From: an uncultured Dorea sp.
GTDB taxonomy: Bacteria > Bacillota > Clostridia > Lachnospirales > Lachnospiraceae
Direction: 5' to 3'
Length of the DNA stretch: 64,000 nt
Assembly (NCBI GenBank): GCA_910584615.1
Contig: CAJUAM010000011.1
Coordinates: 1-64,000, forward strand
In this document: in pieces, positions 1 to 8,939 of the stretch
Numbering within the stretch: position 1 is the stretch's first letter
Layout of the letters: each line of letters opens with the position of its first letter
Program-made: the position numbers and the translations under genes
Notes under the pieces: model-generated
What the model was told of the DNA's origin: nothing
What the model saw: only the letters and a program-made list of their open reading frames with translations
Databases searched by the model: none

Positions 1-2
1 CA

Positions 3-34
3 CAACCTTTCTTAATAATCATATGAAAGGTTGT
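3..34. terminator. stem-loop at the window edge
   Basis: CAACCTTTC pairs with GAAAGGTTG around a 14-nt loop, just past the stop of rqcP. There is no clear U tract inside the window on the minus strand, so terminator activity is uncertain. It may mark the 3' end of the hup-rqcP transcript. Confidence 0.35.
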
Positions 35-43
35 TCGCATTTA

Positions 44-283
44 TTACAAATATTTAAAAAGATCAGAAGCCTCTTCTTTTTTCGTAGTATCTTTAATATC
101 AAGAACTTCCACTTTCACTGTCTTTGTCCCAAACTGGATCTCTATGATATCGCCTGGCTTTACTTTAACAGAAGCTTTCGCCGGCTGTCCGTTTACGCTG
201 ACTCGTCCGGCATCGCACGCTTCATTTGCCACTGTCCTCCTCTTAATCAGCCGGGATACTTTTAAAAACTTATCTAACCTCAT
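44..283 (-). CDS. rqcP: RqcP/YabO-type S4-domain RNA-binding protein
   Basis: This 79-residue protein is almost entirely one S4 RNA-binding fold: MRLDKFLKVSRLIKRR at the N-terminus, then GRVSVNGQPAK and VKPGDIIEI. RqcP of this family binds stalled 50S subunits and, with RqcH, supports alanine tailing of incomplete proteins in Firmicutes; Hsp15 is the proteobacterial relative. It lies 107 bp downstream of hup on the same strand. In Bacillus the same gene precedes yabP, yabQ and divIC; that continuation would lie outside this window. The length fits the family. Confidence 0.88.
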   Translation of the reverse strand: MRLDKFLKVSRLIKRRTVANEACDAGRVSVNGQPAKASVKVKPGDIIEIQFGTKTVKVEVLDIKDTTKKEEASDLFKYL

Positions 284-344
284 ATTTCCTCCTCATCAAA
301 CAAAACCTGCCTTCAACAGCTCTTTTTCACATACTGCGGTATAC

Positions 345-375
345 AAAAAGGCAGAGAGCACAAGACTCTCTGCCT
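345..375 (-). terminator. intrinsic terminator after hup
   Basis: On the minus strand AGGCAGAGAG pairs with CTCTCTGCCT around a 7-nt loop and is followed by TTTTTGTAT. It lies 16 bp past the hup stop, so it separates hup from rqcP, at least partly. Confidence 0.8.
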
Positions 376-390
376 GTTTATCCTCAGGAA

Positions 391-666
391 TTACTCATTC
401 ACAGCATCCTTTAAAGCTTTTCCAGCTTTAAATTTAGGAGCTTTGCAAGCCTCAATGTTCATAACCTTACCTGTCTGCGGGTTTCTTCCCTCTCTTGCAG
501 CTCTCTTTGTAACTTCGAAAGTACCAAAGCCTACTAACTGAACTTTATGTTCTTTTTTCAGCTCCTCAGTTACAACGTCAACAAAAGCCTTCAAAGCTTT
601 CTCGGAATCCTTCTTAGATAATTCTGCTCTGTCAGCAATTGCTGCTACTAATTCTGTTTTGTTCAT
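391..666 (-). CDS. hup: HU family DNA-binding protein
   Basis: The 91-residue product is a standard HU protein: MNKTELVAAIADRAELSKKD dimerisation helices and the DNA-binding signature GFGTFEVTKRAAREGRNPQTG-like segment with its conserved proline. It bends DNA and compacts the nucleoid. An upstream in-frame extension exists, but AGGAGG lies nine bases before this ATG, which fixes the start at 666. A near-consensus sigma-A promoter sits at 771-799 and an intrinsic terminator follows, consistent with strong, mostly monocistronic expression. Confidence 0.96.
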   Translation of the reverse strand: MNKTELVAAIADRAELSKKDSEKALKAFVDVVTEELKKEHKVQLVGFGTFEVTKRAAREGRNPQTGKVMNIEACKAPKFKAGKALKDAVNE

Positions 667-770
667 GGATAATTTCCTCCTCTTGTTATCATCTAAAACA
701 CCATTTTTGTCTTTCCTGTTCGAGCGGTCCTGCATACTTTCATTATACGCTTTTTTCGCTTCATGTTATA

Positions 771-799
771 GTTATAACTATTTTCCTACGGTTTGTCAA
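771..799 (-). promoter_or_regulatory. sigma-A promoter of hup
   Basis: On the minus strand TTGACA, a 17-bp spacer and TATAAC are followed by TATAACATG. This near-consensus promoter lies about 105 bp upstream of the hup start codon. Confidence 0.8.
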
Positions 800-850
800 G
801 GATATTTCCCTTTTTAAACCGTTTTTATGCATTTACAACCATTTTACATT

Positions 851-2581
851 TTATAACATGGAATCAATCATAGCTACAACTTTTTCTCCAAGGTTTTTAG
901 ACTTTTCATCCGCATCCTCTAAAGAAGTTCCCTTAATGCCATAATAGAATTTTACCTTCGGCTCTGTTCCTGACGGCCTTACGCAAAGCCATGCATCGTC
1001 TGTCAGATCATAGTACAGTACATTTGATGCCGGAAGCCCTGTGCTCTTAACCTCGCCAGTCTCAATGTCTTTAATGGTATCCGCCTGATAATCTCTTGCT
1101 TTTAATACTTTGTATCCGCCAAATTCTGTCGGAGGATTTTTCCTCAATGTCTCAAGGATCTCCTGTATCTTTTGAAGTCCTTCGATTCCTTTTAATGTAA
1201 TGGACTGGATATCATCTTTATAATATCCGTATTTTTCATACATATCCACCATCGCATCCCACAAGGTCTTACCTTGTGTCTTATAATAAGCCGCTGCTTC
1301 ACACAGAGCCATCGTAGCTACGATCGCATCCTTATCTCTTGCATGTGTTCCGATCAGGCATCCATAGCTTTCCTCGAAGCCAAACAGGTAATTGCCTTTT
1401 CCAGATGTCTCAAACCCAAGAATCTGCTGTCCGATATACTTAAAGCCTGTCAAAACTTCAATAAGTCCTGCATTGTATTCCTTTGCGATGGCATCTGCCA
1501 TATTGGAAGTAACAATAGTCTTGATCAGATATCCGTCATCCGGAAGCCCTTTAAGCGCCTTACGCTGTCCAATCTCATAATCCGCAAGAAGACATCCTGA
1601 CATGTTGCCGGTCAGTGTATGGTATACTCCGTCTTTATCCTTCACACGCACACCAAGCCTGTCCGCATCCGGATCTGTCGCAAGCACAAGATCTGCATCA
1701 ATCTCCTTCGCGAGCTTAAGTCCCAGTTCAAATGCTTCCTCCGCTTCCGGGTTAGGATAGGATACTGTCGGGAATTCGCCGTCCGGAAGCTCCTGCTCCT
1801 TTACTACATGCACATTTTTAAATCCAAGTTCTTTTAAAATACGTCTTGCCGGAACATTGCCCGTTCCATGCAGAGGGCTGTATACGATCTTGATCTCATC
1901 GCCGACCGCGTCAATGGAATCCTGATGGAGCACCTGTGTCTTTAACTCTGCAATATATCCGTCATCAATCTCTGCCCCGATCACCTGATAAAGGCCTGCT
2001 TCCTTTGCAGCCTCAAGAGTCATTGTCTTCACAGTATTATAATCAGTCACAGCCTTTACCTCATCCATGATCCCCTTGTCATGAGGCGGTGTGATCTGCG
2101 CGCCATCCTGCCAATATACTTTATACCCATTATACTCCGGCGGATTGTGGCTTGCCGTAATATTGATCCCGGCAATACAGCCAAGCTTTCTTACCGCATA
2201 AGAAAGCTCTGGTGTCGGCCTAAGGGCATCAAATACATATGCCTTAATACCGTTTGCAGCAAGACAGAGCGCTGCCTCATCCGCAAATTCCGGCGACATC
2301 CGTCTGGAATCATAGGCGATCGCCACGCCTTTTTCTTCCTCTCCCTTTGCAATGATATAATTTGCCAGCCCCTGAGTTGCCTTTCTGACCGTATAGATAT
2401 TCAGCCTGTTCGTACCTGCGCCGATAATACCCCTAAGCCCTGCAGTTCCAAATTCGAGATCTTTATAAAACCGTTCTTTTATCTCATTGTCATCATCTGC
2501 AATTTTCTTTAGTTCTTCTCTCGTTGCCTCATCAAAATATGGATTGTTGATCCACTCTTCATACCGCTTGCGATATTCCAT
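851..2581 (-). CDS. pgcA: alpha-phosphoglucomutase / phosphomannomutase family
   Basis: This 576-residue alpha-D-phosphohexomutase interconverts glucose-1-phosphate and glucose-6-phosphate, feeding glycogen and cell-wall sugar synthesis. Visible motifs are the phosphoserine loop TASHNPP (Ser144), the metal loop ATDPDADRLG and the phosphate-binding PSGTEPKVK near the C-terminus. Length matches Bacillus PgcA. The ORF extends 12 residues further, but CAGGAGG seven bases before the ATG at 2581 decides the start. It lies downstream of the CotS-like gene, and glgB nearby suggests a glycogen link. Confidence 0.93.
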   Translation of the reverse strand: MEYRKRYEEWINNPYFDEATREELKKIADDDNEIKERFYKDLEFGTAGLRGIIGAGTNRLNIYTVRKATQGLANYIIAKGEEEKGVAIAYDSRRMSPEFADEAALCLAANGIKAYVFDALRPTPELSYAVRKLGCIAGINITASHNPPEYNGYKVYWQDGAQITPPHDKGIMDEVKAVTDYNTVKTMTLEAAKEAGLYQVIGAEIDDGYIAELKTQVLHQDSIDAVGDEIKIVYSPLHGTGNVPARRILKELGFKNVHVVKEQELPDGEFPTVSYPNPEAEEAFELGLKLAKEIDADLVLATDPDADRLGVRVKDKDGVYHTLTGNMSGCLLADYEIGQRKALKGLPDDGYLIKTIVTSNMADAIAKEYNAGLIEVLTGFKYIGQQILGFETSGKGNYLFGFEESYGCLIGTHARDKDAIVATMALCEAAAYYKTQGKTLWDAMVDMYEKYGYYKDDIQSITLKGIEGLQKIQEILETLRKNPPTEFGGYKVLKARDYQADTIKDIETGEVKSTGLPASNVLYYDLTDDAWLCVRPSGTEPKVKFYYGIKGTSLEDADEKSKNLGEKVVAMIDSML

Positions 2582-2631
2582 ATCTGTACCTCCTGTCTCG
2601 CTATTCATGTAAACCATTATACACCAACAGA

Positions 2632-3639
2632 CTACAAATGAAAAGCAAATATATTCTCCATAAAGCGTTCTTTCTCTTTTGTCTGCCGTATCGCCGTATT
2701 AAGCTTCTCTACATTCTTCACGGAAATCCACGCCTTATTGGAATGATAATAAGAATTGGCAATCTTCCAGAACTTCTCCGGATAAGCAAGACGTATTTTC
2801 AAATATTCCATCTCTTCATCAGACAGCGGACAGATGGCAGAATACGCATTGAGCATATTATCCCCAAGCCTTTCTTTCCACCCGTGTTTTTCCATTACTT
2901 TTCTGAAAAAATAATAAAGATCTTCTACCTGTATATCCTGCTTAAATTTATCAAAATTTGTCGTTGCAAGGATCTGTGCCGGAATACCGTACATTTCCTC
3001 ACCCTTCATCAGGATATTATGGTAATTGTATTCTCCGTGGGTCAAGCAGTTTTCTGCGATACTCCTCTGGTAAAGCCGTTCATATTCCGATCTTGTAAGT
3101 AAATCTCCTGCAATCTGTGCCCATTGATACATCTCATCAAAATATTTCAAAAAAGCAATCTCAAATTCACCTTTCGATGTCATAGAACGGATAAACCTGC
3201 GGACTTTCCTAAGTTCCCTGTCATGTCTTTCATATTCCTGCGGAAGCTTTTCTGTTTTTGTACCCTGTGAAAGCTTTACCCGCATGATCATATGGAGTTT
3301 TGCCAGGTTGCCCGAGACTTCCAAAAGTTCTGCCGGCTTTTTAAAGTCGCATTCCCGCCCTTTAAACCAGCGCCGCAGCATATATTTCTTTCCATCCTCA
3401 AAGGACGTGATATATTCTCCATCCTCATTAGGCTCAATATAGTCCACACCTTCATAGCCGTGCTCCGCCAGATGTGCGTACAACTCACACAGCGAAAGGA
3501 TGCGCCCTGCCGGTGCCGACACTTCTTTTAAAAGAAACAATCCCTGGCCTGTGTCGCATAAAACAGCACCCCTCACTTTACGGGTGCTGTTTACGTCAAT
3601 TTTATATTTTTCCAATATATTCCTATCATAATCCTGCAT
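2632..3639 (-). CDS. CotS-family spore coat kinase-like protein
   Basis: The 335-residue protein looks like the CotS/YsxE/YutH group, which has the aminoglycoside-phosphotransferase fold and associates with the spore coat. The N-lobe contains YMLRRWFKGRECDF, and the catalytic-loop region reads CLTHGEYNYHNILM, where HGEYNYHN resembles the APH HxDxxxxN loop with the Asp replaced by Glu. Phosphotransfer activity is therefore uncertain. The ATG has GGGGATG upstream. It sits between cca and pgcA; a sporulation role is inferred from the family. Confidence 0.8.
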   Translation of the reverse strand: MQDYDRNILEKYKIDVNSTRKVRGAVLCDTGQGLFLLKEVSAPAGRILSLCELYAHLAEHGYEGVDYIEPNEDGEYITSFEDGKKYMLRRWFKGRECDFKKPAELLEVSGNLAKLHMIMRVKLSQGTKTEKLPQEYERHDRELRKVRRFIRSMTSKGEFEIAFLKYFDEMYQWAQIAGDLLTRSEYERLYQRSIAENCLTHGEYNYHNILMKGEEMYGIPAQILATTNFDKFKQDIQVEDLYYFFRKVMEKHGWKERLGDNMLNAYSAICPLSDEEMEYLKIRLAYPEKFWKIANSYYHSNKAWISVKNVEKLNTAIRQTKEKERFMENIFAFHL

Positions 3640-3711
3640 TTTGACATCCCCTGCACTCTACATTACATGTTCTTTTTAAAGTATGATTCTAAAAGCAGAA
3701 ATATGATTGAA

Positions 3712-3735
3712 GGCGCAGACTTTTTTGTCCGCGCC
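3712..3735 (-). terminator. weak stem-loop after cca
   Basis: GGCGC-GAC pairs with GTC-GCGCC around a T6 loop, with one bulge in the stem. It lies 19 bp past the cca stop. The bases after the stem on the minus strand (TTCAATC) are not a strong U tract, so termination may be weak. Confidence 0.4.
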
Positions 3736-3753
3736 CCGATTATATTTTTTTCT

Positions 3754-5091
3754 CTATTTTTCTTTCCATAGAAACTTTAGCAGTTCCTCTTTTGTATTGA
3801 GTTCTGGTTCCTCAATGACCAGACAAAGCAGCTCATTAAGCTTTTCACCGATTTCCTTACCTGGTGCCATCCCCATTTTTATAAGATCCCGGCCTGTTAC
3901 AGCCAGTTCTTTTAAGGATACACACTGTCCTTTTTCCAGAATTTCTTCAGTCAGCGATTCTATCTCATCCAGATTCTGAACTTTCTCTTCCCTCTTATAC
4001 AAACTCTGGGCAAGAACATCTGCCCGCCGCACTTCCATATATAATAGGAAAATATCTTTACCTATCTTATTCATGGCCCGCCTGACATCTCTAGCTTCCG
4101 CCGGCATCCGGTAATCATGGTAATATACAAGTTTTGTCACCTTGCGGAGTGTATCATTATCAAATTTCAGACGTTTCAGGACACTCCCGGCAATGATCTC
4201 GCTTTCAAACGCATGCTTTTTAAAATGCGCCCTTCCGTTCTCATCTATTGTCTTAAATGCCGGCTTTCCCATATCGTGAAGCAGCATTGTAAGCCTGAGG
4301 ATCTTATCCGCCCGGACATTTTCCATTGCATGTATAGTATGCTCTCCCACATTATACATATGGTGAGGCGTCTCCTGCTCCGTCTCCATAAGCCGGTCAA
4401 ACTCCGGTAAAAACTGCGCTGTAATCCCAAGTTCATAAGCTTCTCTAAGAAGTCCTGGCCTTTCCGATACCAACATCTTAACAAGCTCCGTCTGTATCCG
4501 TTCCGCGCTGATTTTTTTTAAAGTCGGGGCAAGTTCCCTCATCCCCTCCCTCGTCCTATCCTCAATGGAAAATCCTAACTGCGCCGCGAAACGAACTCCT
4601 CGCAGTATCCGAAGCGCATCTTCAAGAAAACGTGCCCTTGCATCTCCAACGCATCGAATTCTCTTTTTTTCCAGATCATCCAACCCGCCGAAGACATCTA
4701 CAAGGCCCTCTTTCTCATTATATGCCATCGCATTGATCGTAAAATCTCTGCGCAGCAGATCCTCCTTAAGATTACGGGTAAATGTCACTTCTTTTGGGTG
4801 ACGGCTGTCTTCATACTCCCCGTCTATCCGATAAGTTGTTACTTCAAACCCCTCCTTATCAAGAAGTACAGTAACTGTTCCATGCTCAATCCCTGTATCA
4901 AACGTTTTATCAAACAGTTCTTTAATTTCCTTTGGCATAGCCGAAGTGGTTATATCCCAATCCTCCGGCTGTCTGCCAAGAATACAGTCCCGCACACATC
5001 CGCCCACTGCGTAAGCCTCAAAACCTGCATTCTGCAGAGTAGTAATAATCGTATGGACTTTCCCAGGAAGCTGAATAAAAGAAGCCTTCAT
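3754..5091 (-). CDS. cca: CCA tRNA nucleotidyltransferase with HD domain
   Basis: The 445-residue enzyme adds or repairs the 3' CCA end of tRNAs. It shows the class II nucleotidyltransferase motif GGCVRDCILGR (residues 30-40) with DWD at 44-46, then RRDFTINAMAYN, and LEDALRILRGVRFAAQLGF of the head/neck region. A C-terminal HD-like domain includes MLLHDMGKP. Its start codon follows the proS stop by one base, so translation is likely coupled and both genes come under the proline T-box upstream. Confidence 0.93.
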   Translation of the reverse strand: MKASFIQLPGKVHTIITTLQNAGFEAYAVGGCVRDCILGRQPEDWDITTSAMPKEIKELFDKTFDTGIEHGTVTVLLDKEGFEVTTYRIDGEYEDSRHPKEVTFTRNLKEDLLRRDFTINAMAYNEKEGLVDVFGGLDDLEKKRIRCVGDARARFLEDALRILRGVRFAAQLGFSIEDRTREGMRELAPTLKKISAERIQTELVKMLVSERPGLLREAYELGITAQFLPEFDRLMETEQETPHHMYNVGEHTIHAMENVRADKILRLTMLLHDMGKPAFKTIDENGRAHFKKHAFESEIIAGSVLKRLKFDNDTLRKVTKLVYYHDYRMPAEARDVRRAMNKIGKDIFLLYMEVRRADVLAQSLYKREEKVQNLDEIESLTEEILEKGQCVSLKELAVTGRDLIKMGMAPGKEIGEKLNELLCLVIEEPELNTKEELLKFLWKEK

Positions 5092-5092
5092 C

Positions 5093-6535
5093 TTAGTACG
5101 CTTTGCCCCAATATGCCATGTGTTTCGCCGGTTTGCCGCACCAGATACATTTATCTGAAATCATCTCTTCATCTTCGATAAGACATCTGGTCGCCGCACC
5201 GCCAGTCACGTATTTTACTTCACCTTCGCATTCCGGATCACCGCACCAGCATGCCTTTACAAATCCTCTGTTCTGCTGAAACTTTTCTTTCATTTCATCC
5301 AGATCTGTAGCTGTATCAATATGAGAATTCAGGAAGTCTTTTGCCCTGTTGTACATATCCTGCTGGATCACCTCTAAAATATCACGAAGCTTTCCGGCGA
5401 TCTCATCCATCTTTACAACAATCTTCTCACGGGTATCACGGCGTACAACCACTACCTGATTATTTTCAATATCCTTCGGTCCAATCTCAATACGTGTCGG
5501 TATACCAAGGATCTCCTGCTCTGCGAATTTCCATCCCGGGCTCTTATCGGATGCATCAATCTTCACCCTGTATCCTGCTCTCTTAAGCTCATCAAACAAC
5601 TCGTTAGCCCTCTCAAGAACACCTTCCTTATGCTGCGCGATCGGGATCACCCTGCATTCAACCGGAGCCACATGCGGCGGCAGAACAAGTCCGTCATCAT
5701 CACCATGAACCATGATAAGCGCACCGATACTTCTTGTAGACCATCCCCATGAAGTCTCATATACGCTCTGAGGCTCATTATTCTTATCAATATACTTAAT
5801 TCCAAATGCATCCGGAAATCCGCTGCCGAAGAAATGACTCGTGGCAGACTGCAGCGCCTTACCATCATGCATCAGCGCCTCTATCGTATAAGTGTCCTGC
5901 GCTCCCGCAAACTTCTCATGCTCTGCCTTTCTTCCGGAAACATACGGAATTGCCAGCGTCTCTCTGTAACAATCTTCATATACATGGAACATCTGGATCG
6001 TACGCTCTTCTGCCTCTTCATATGTTGCATGAATGGTATGTCCCTCCTGCCATAAAAATTCTCTCGAACGCAGGAAAGGTCTTGTCGTCTTCTCCCAGCG
6101 GAGCACGCTGTTCCACTGATTCCATACCTTCGGAAGATCTCTGTAAGACTTCACGGTTCTTGCCCACAGGTCACAGAACAATGTTTCTGAAGTAGGACGG
6201 ATACATAACCTCTCCTGAAGCCTTTCCATACCACCGTGTGTTACCCACGCAACCTCCGGCGCAAATCCTTCCACATGATCTGCCTCTTTCTCGAGAAGAT
6301 TCTCCGGAATCAAAAGCGGCAGCGACACATTCTCAACACCTGTCTCTTTAAAACGCCTGTCAAGGTCCGCCTGGATCAGCTCCCAGATTGCGTAACCATT
6401 CGGCAGGTAATTAAGACATCCTTTTACACTTGAATAATCACACAGATTTGCTTCACGTACAACATCTGTATACCACTGTGCGAAGTTCTCATCACGCGGT
6501 GTAATATTTTTTACTAATTTTTTCTCCTTTGCCAT
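5093..6535 (-). CDS. proS: prolyl-tRNA synthetase, archaeal/eukaryotic type
   Basis: The 480-residue class II synthetase charges tRNA-Pro. Its length, the absence of a bacterial INS editing domain and the C-terminal zinc-type cysteines (CWCGDPEC and CIWCG) mark it as the archaeal-type ProRS common in Clostridia. Motif 2 lies around FLRSREFLWQEGHTIHAT, and RPTSETLFCDLW precedes it. A T-box leader with a proline specifier precedes the gene, and cca follows one base after its stop. GGAGAGGG lies before the ATG. Confidence 0.96.
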   Translation of the reverse strand: MAKEKKLVKNITPRDENFAQWYTDVVREANLCDYSSVKGCLNYLPNGYAIWELIQADLDRRFKETGVENVSLPLLIPENLLEKEADHVEGFAPEVAWVTHGGMERLQERLCIRPTSETLFCDLWARTVKSYRDLPKVWNQWNSVLRWEKTTRPFLRSREFLWQEGHTIHATYEEAEERTIQMFHVYEDCYRETLAIPYVSGRKAEHEKFAGAQDTYTIEALMHDGKALQSATSHFFGSGFPDAFGIKYIDKNNEPQSVYETSWGWSTRSIGALIMVHGDDDGLVLPPHVAPVECRVIPIAQHKEGVLERANELFDELKRAGYRVKIDASDKSPGWKFAEQEILGIPTRIEIGPKDIENNQVVVVRRDTREKIVVKMDEIAGKLRDILEVIQQDMYNRAKDFLNSHIDTATDLDEMKEKFQQNRGFVKACWCGDPECEGEVKYVTGGAATRCLIEDEEMISDKCIWCGKPAKHMAYWGKAY

Positions 6536-6588
6536 GTTTCCCTCTCCTTTTTACTTATTATTAACAATTTAATTACTTACTCAGGCAC

Positions 6589-6866
6589 AAAAACCGCCGA
6601 GCTTTCTGTCCCAAAAGGGACCGAAAATCTCGGCGGTACCACCCTCGTTAACTGCAGATCCTATGCAGTCCTCTCTCTTGCCACCATTAACGCTAGTGCC
6701 ACGCCGCATTTTCACACGGCAGCTCCAAGGCAGGTTCATCACAGTTCCATACAAGAATCTCTCAGCCGACGGACTCTTTCTCTGTAGAATTTCATCTGCA
6801 ACTACTATCCCTCTTCATCGCCAAACCTGCTTTTTGCAACCAACATCGCCAGCAGGTATTCAATTA
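6589..6866 (-). promoter_or_regulatory. T-box riboswitch leader, proline specifier
   Basis: Reading the minus strand: an AGTA-type stem I bulge (GGGATAGTAGTTG), a specifier loop GATGAA-CCT-GCCTTGGAGC with the proline codon CCU at 6732-6734, and the T-box sequence AACGAGGGTGGTACCGCCG at 6631-6649. Next comes a terminator in which CCGCCGAG pairs with CTCGGCGG and is followed by TTTTTG (6589-6637). Known T-box logic: uncharged tRNA-Pro stabilises the antiterminator and switches on proS-cca. The 5' boundary is approximate. Confidence 0.93.
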
Positions 6867-6872
6867 ATCGTA

Positions 6873-6901
6873 ATTCTAATTGATAACAATACATTTGTCA
6901 A
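6873..6901 (-). promoter_or_regulatory. sigma-A promoter of the proS T-box transcript
   Basis: Consensus TTGACA at 6896-6901, a 17-bp spacer and TAGAAT at 6873-6878 on the minus strand. It lies immediately downstream of the glgB stop codon and upstream of the T-box leader. Confidence 0.85.
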
Positions 6902-6919
6902 GTGTGAATTAGATTTTTA

Positions 6920-8830
6920 TCAGAACTCGAATATAGCAACTCCGTATGGCGGCAGTTCATATGCAAAGGAGAACGGCCTTCCGTCGCATTCCTGCTTCAC
7001 AGCCTTGTAAACCAGAGGACGTTCCTTTCCCTTTCCGCCGTATTTCACTTCGTCACTGTTCATAATAAGCTTGTACTGCTTTCTCCTTGGAACGCCTACA
7101 CGATAATCATCCCGCGCCATCGGCGTAAAGTTAATAACAAAAAGAAGATTTTTTTTCTTATTTTTAGAATGTCTCATAAAGCTAAAAATACTGCGGTAAC
7201 CGTCGTCCGCGTTAACCCATTCAAAGCCTTCCCATATCTGCTCATCCTGATAAAGAGCCGGATTCTTCTTATAAAGATGCAAAAGATCTCTCATCCAGCT
7301 TTGAACTGCCCTGTGTTCTTCCTCTGCCAGCAAAAACCAGTCAAGCTCTCTTTCCTCACTCCACTCTCTAAGCTGCGCGAACTCCTGACCCATAAACAAA
7401 AGCTTTTTCCCGGCATGCCCCATCATAAACGCATAGCCAGCCTTCAGATTCGCATACTTGTCAAAACCAAGCCCCGGCATCTTGTTGAGCATAGAACATT
7501 TAAGATGGACCACTTCATCATGGGACAGCACAAGTATATATTTTTCACTTCCCGCGTAACTCATGGCAAAAGTCATCATATGATGGTTATCCTTACGGAA
7601 ATATGGGTCAAGCTTCATATATTCTGTAAAATCATGCATCCAGCCCATATTCCATTTCAAGCTGAAACCAAGTCCATCGTCCTCCACATCTCCTGTCACC
7701 TTAGGCCATGCCGTAGATTCCTCAGCGATCATCATAGCACCCGGATTTCTGCCAAGCACAACAGAATTCAAGTGCTTGAAGAAGTCAATAGCCTCCAGAT
7801 TCTGATTGCCGCCATACTTATTGGCAACCCACTGTCCATCCTGCCTTCCGTAATCCAGATATAATATAGAAGCAACCGCATCAACACGAAGTCCATCTAC
7901 GTGGAACTGCTCAATCCAAAAAAGCGCATTAGAAATCAAAAAATTTCTTACTTCATTTTTTCCGAAATCAAATACTTTAGTTCCCCAATCCGGATGCTCT
8001 CCCTTTCTCGGATCTGCATACTCAAATGTGGGTGTCCCGTCAAAATCCGCCAATCCATGCGCATCTCTCGGAAAATGTGCCGGAACCCAGTCAAGTATAA
8101 CTCCAATCTTACTGCGATGCAGAAAATTTATCATCCACGCAAAATCCTCCGGCGTTCCGTATCTGGATGTCGGCGCATAATAACCAGTCACCTGATATCC
8201 CCACGAACCGTCAAAAGGATGCTCTGCGACACCGATCAACTCAATATGAGTATAACCCATATCTTTTACATACTTCGCAATTTCCTTACCAAACTCACGA
8301 TAATTATAAAACCCTTCATCTTCCCGCCCCGGATGCTTTTTCCATGAACCAATATGCACTTCATAGACAGATATCGGCTTCTGCATATGTTTCCATTTCT
8401 TTCTCTTCTCCATCCACTCAGAGTCTGTCCACTGCAGATTACTGATATCCGCTATCTTAGATGCTGTTCCCGGTCTGAGTTCCGCGTGATTTGCAAACGG
8501 GTCTGCTTTAAACACATAATCTCCCGTATGTGTCTGAATACAATACTTGTACATATCGTATTCTTTTACTCCCGGAACAAAGCAAGTAAAAATCCCTACA
8601 GATTCCTGACGCTCCATCGGATTCGCCTCTATGTCCCACTCATTAAATTCGCCGATGACTGATACCGATTTTGCATGAGGTGCCCATACAGCAAAATAAA
8701 CGCCTTCTTTCTTGCCCTTTTTTACTCTGTGCGCGCCCAGTTTCTTATAAATCTCATAATGATTACCCTGTCCGAAAAGATACTGATCAAGTTCGCTGAT
8801 TTCATATGCTTTCTTTTTCTTTTCCGCCAT
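6920..8830 (-). CDS. glgB: 1,4-alpha-glucan branching enzyme
   Basis: This 636-residue GH13 enzyme makes alpha-1,6 branches in glycogen. An N-terminal CBM48-like region (YFAVWAPHAKSVSVIGEFNEW) precedes the catalytic barrel. The catalytic residues are visible in GLRVDAVAS (nucleophile Asp), MMIAEESTAWP (acid/base Glu) and LSHDEVVH (third Asp). Length is normal for GlgB. GAGAGGG precedes the ATG. No other glg genes are adjacent; pgcA lies about 4 kb downstream. Confidence 0.95.
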   Translation of the reverse strand: MAEKKKKAYEISELDQYLFGQGNHYEIYKKLGAHRVKKGKKEGVYFAVWAPHAKSVSVIGEFNEWDIEANPMERQESVGIFTCFVPGVKEYDMYKYCIQTHTGDYVFKADPFANHAELRPGTASKIADISNLQWTDSEWMEKRKKWKHMQKPISVYEVHIGSWKKHPGREDEGFYNYREFGKEIAKYVKDMGYTHIELIGVAEHPFDGSWGYQVTGYYAPTSRYGTPEDFAWMINFLHRSKIGVILDWVPAHFPRDAHGLADFDGTPTFEYADPRKGEHPDWGTKVFDFGKNEVRNFLISNALFWIEQFHVDGLRVDAVASILYLDYGRQDGQWVANKYGGNQNLEAIDFFKHLNSVVLGRNPGAMMIAEESTAWPKVTGDVEDDGLGFSLKWNMGWMHDFTEYMKLDPYFRKDNHHMMTFAMSYAGSEKYILVLSHDEVVHLKCSMLNKMPGLGFDKYANLKAGYAFMMGHAGKKLLFMGQEFAQLREWSEERELDWFLLAEEEHRAVQSWMRDLLHLYKKNPALYQDEQIWEGFEWVNADDGYRSIFSFMRHSKNKKKNLLFVINFTPMARDDYRVGVPRRKQYKLIMNSDEVKYGGKGKERPLVYKAVKQECDGRPFSFAYELPPYGVAIFEF

Positions 8831-8897
8831 ATTCGTACCCTCTCTTGCTACGTTGTATTTAATAATATTATTATACCCCGCATAGCCGCAAAAAGAA

Positions 8898-8938
8898 AGA
8901 GTTTTGGCAAATATAGTCCGCCAAAACTCTTTTTTTAC
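8898..8938. terminator. bidirectional intrinsic terminator
   Basis: AGAGTTTTGGC pairs perfectly with GCCAAAACTCT around an 11-nt loop. On the plus strand it is followed by T7; on the minus strand by TTCTTTTTG. It ends the transcript of the TPR/AAA gene whose stop is at 8940 and isolates it from glgB. Confidence 0.85.
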
Positions 8939-8939
8939 C

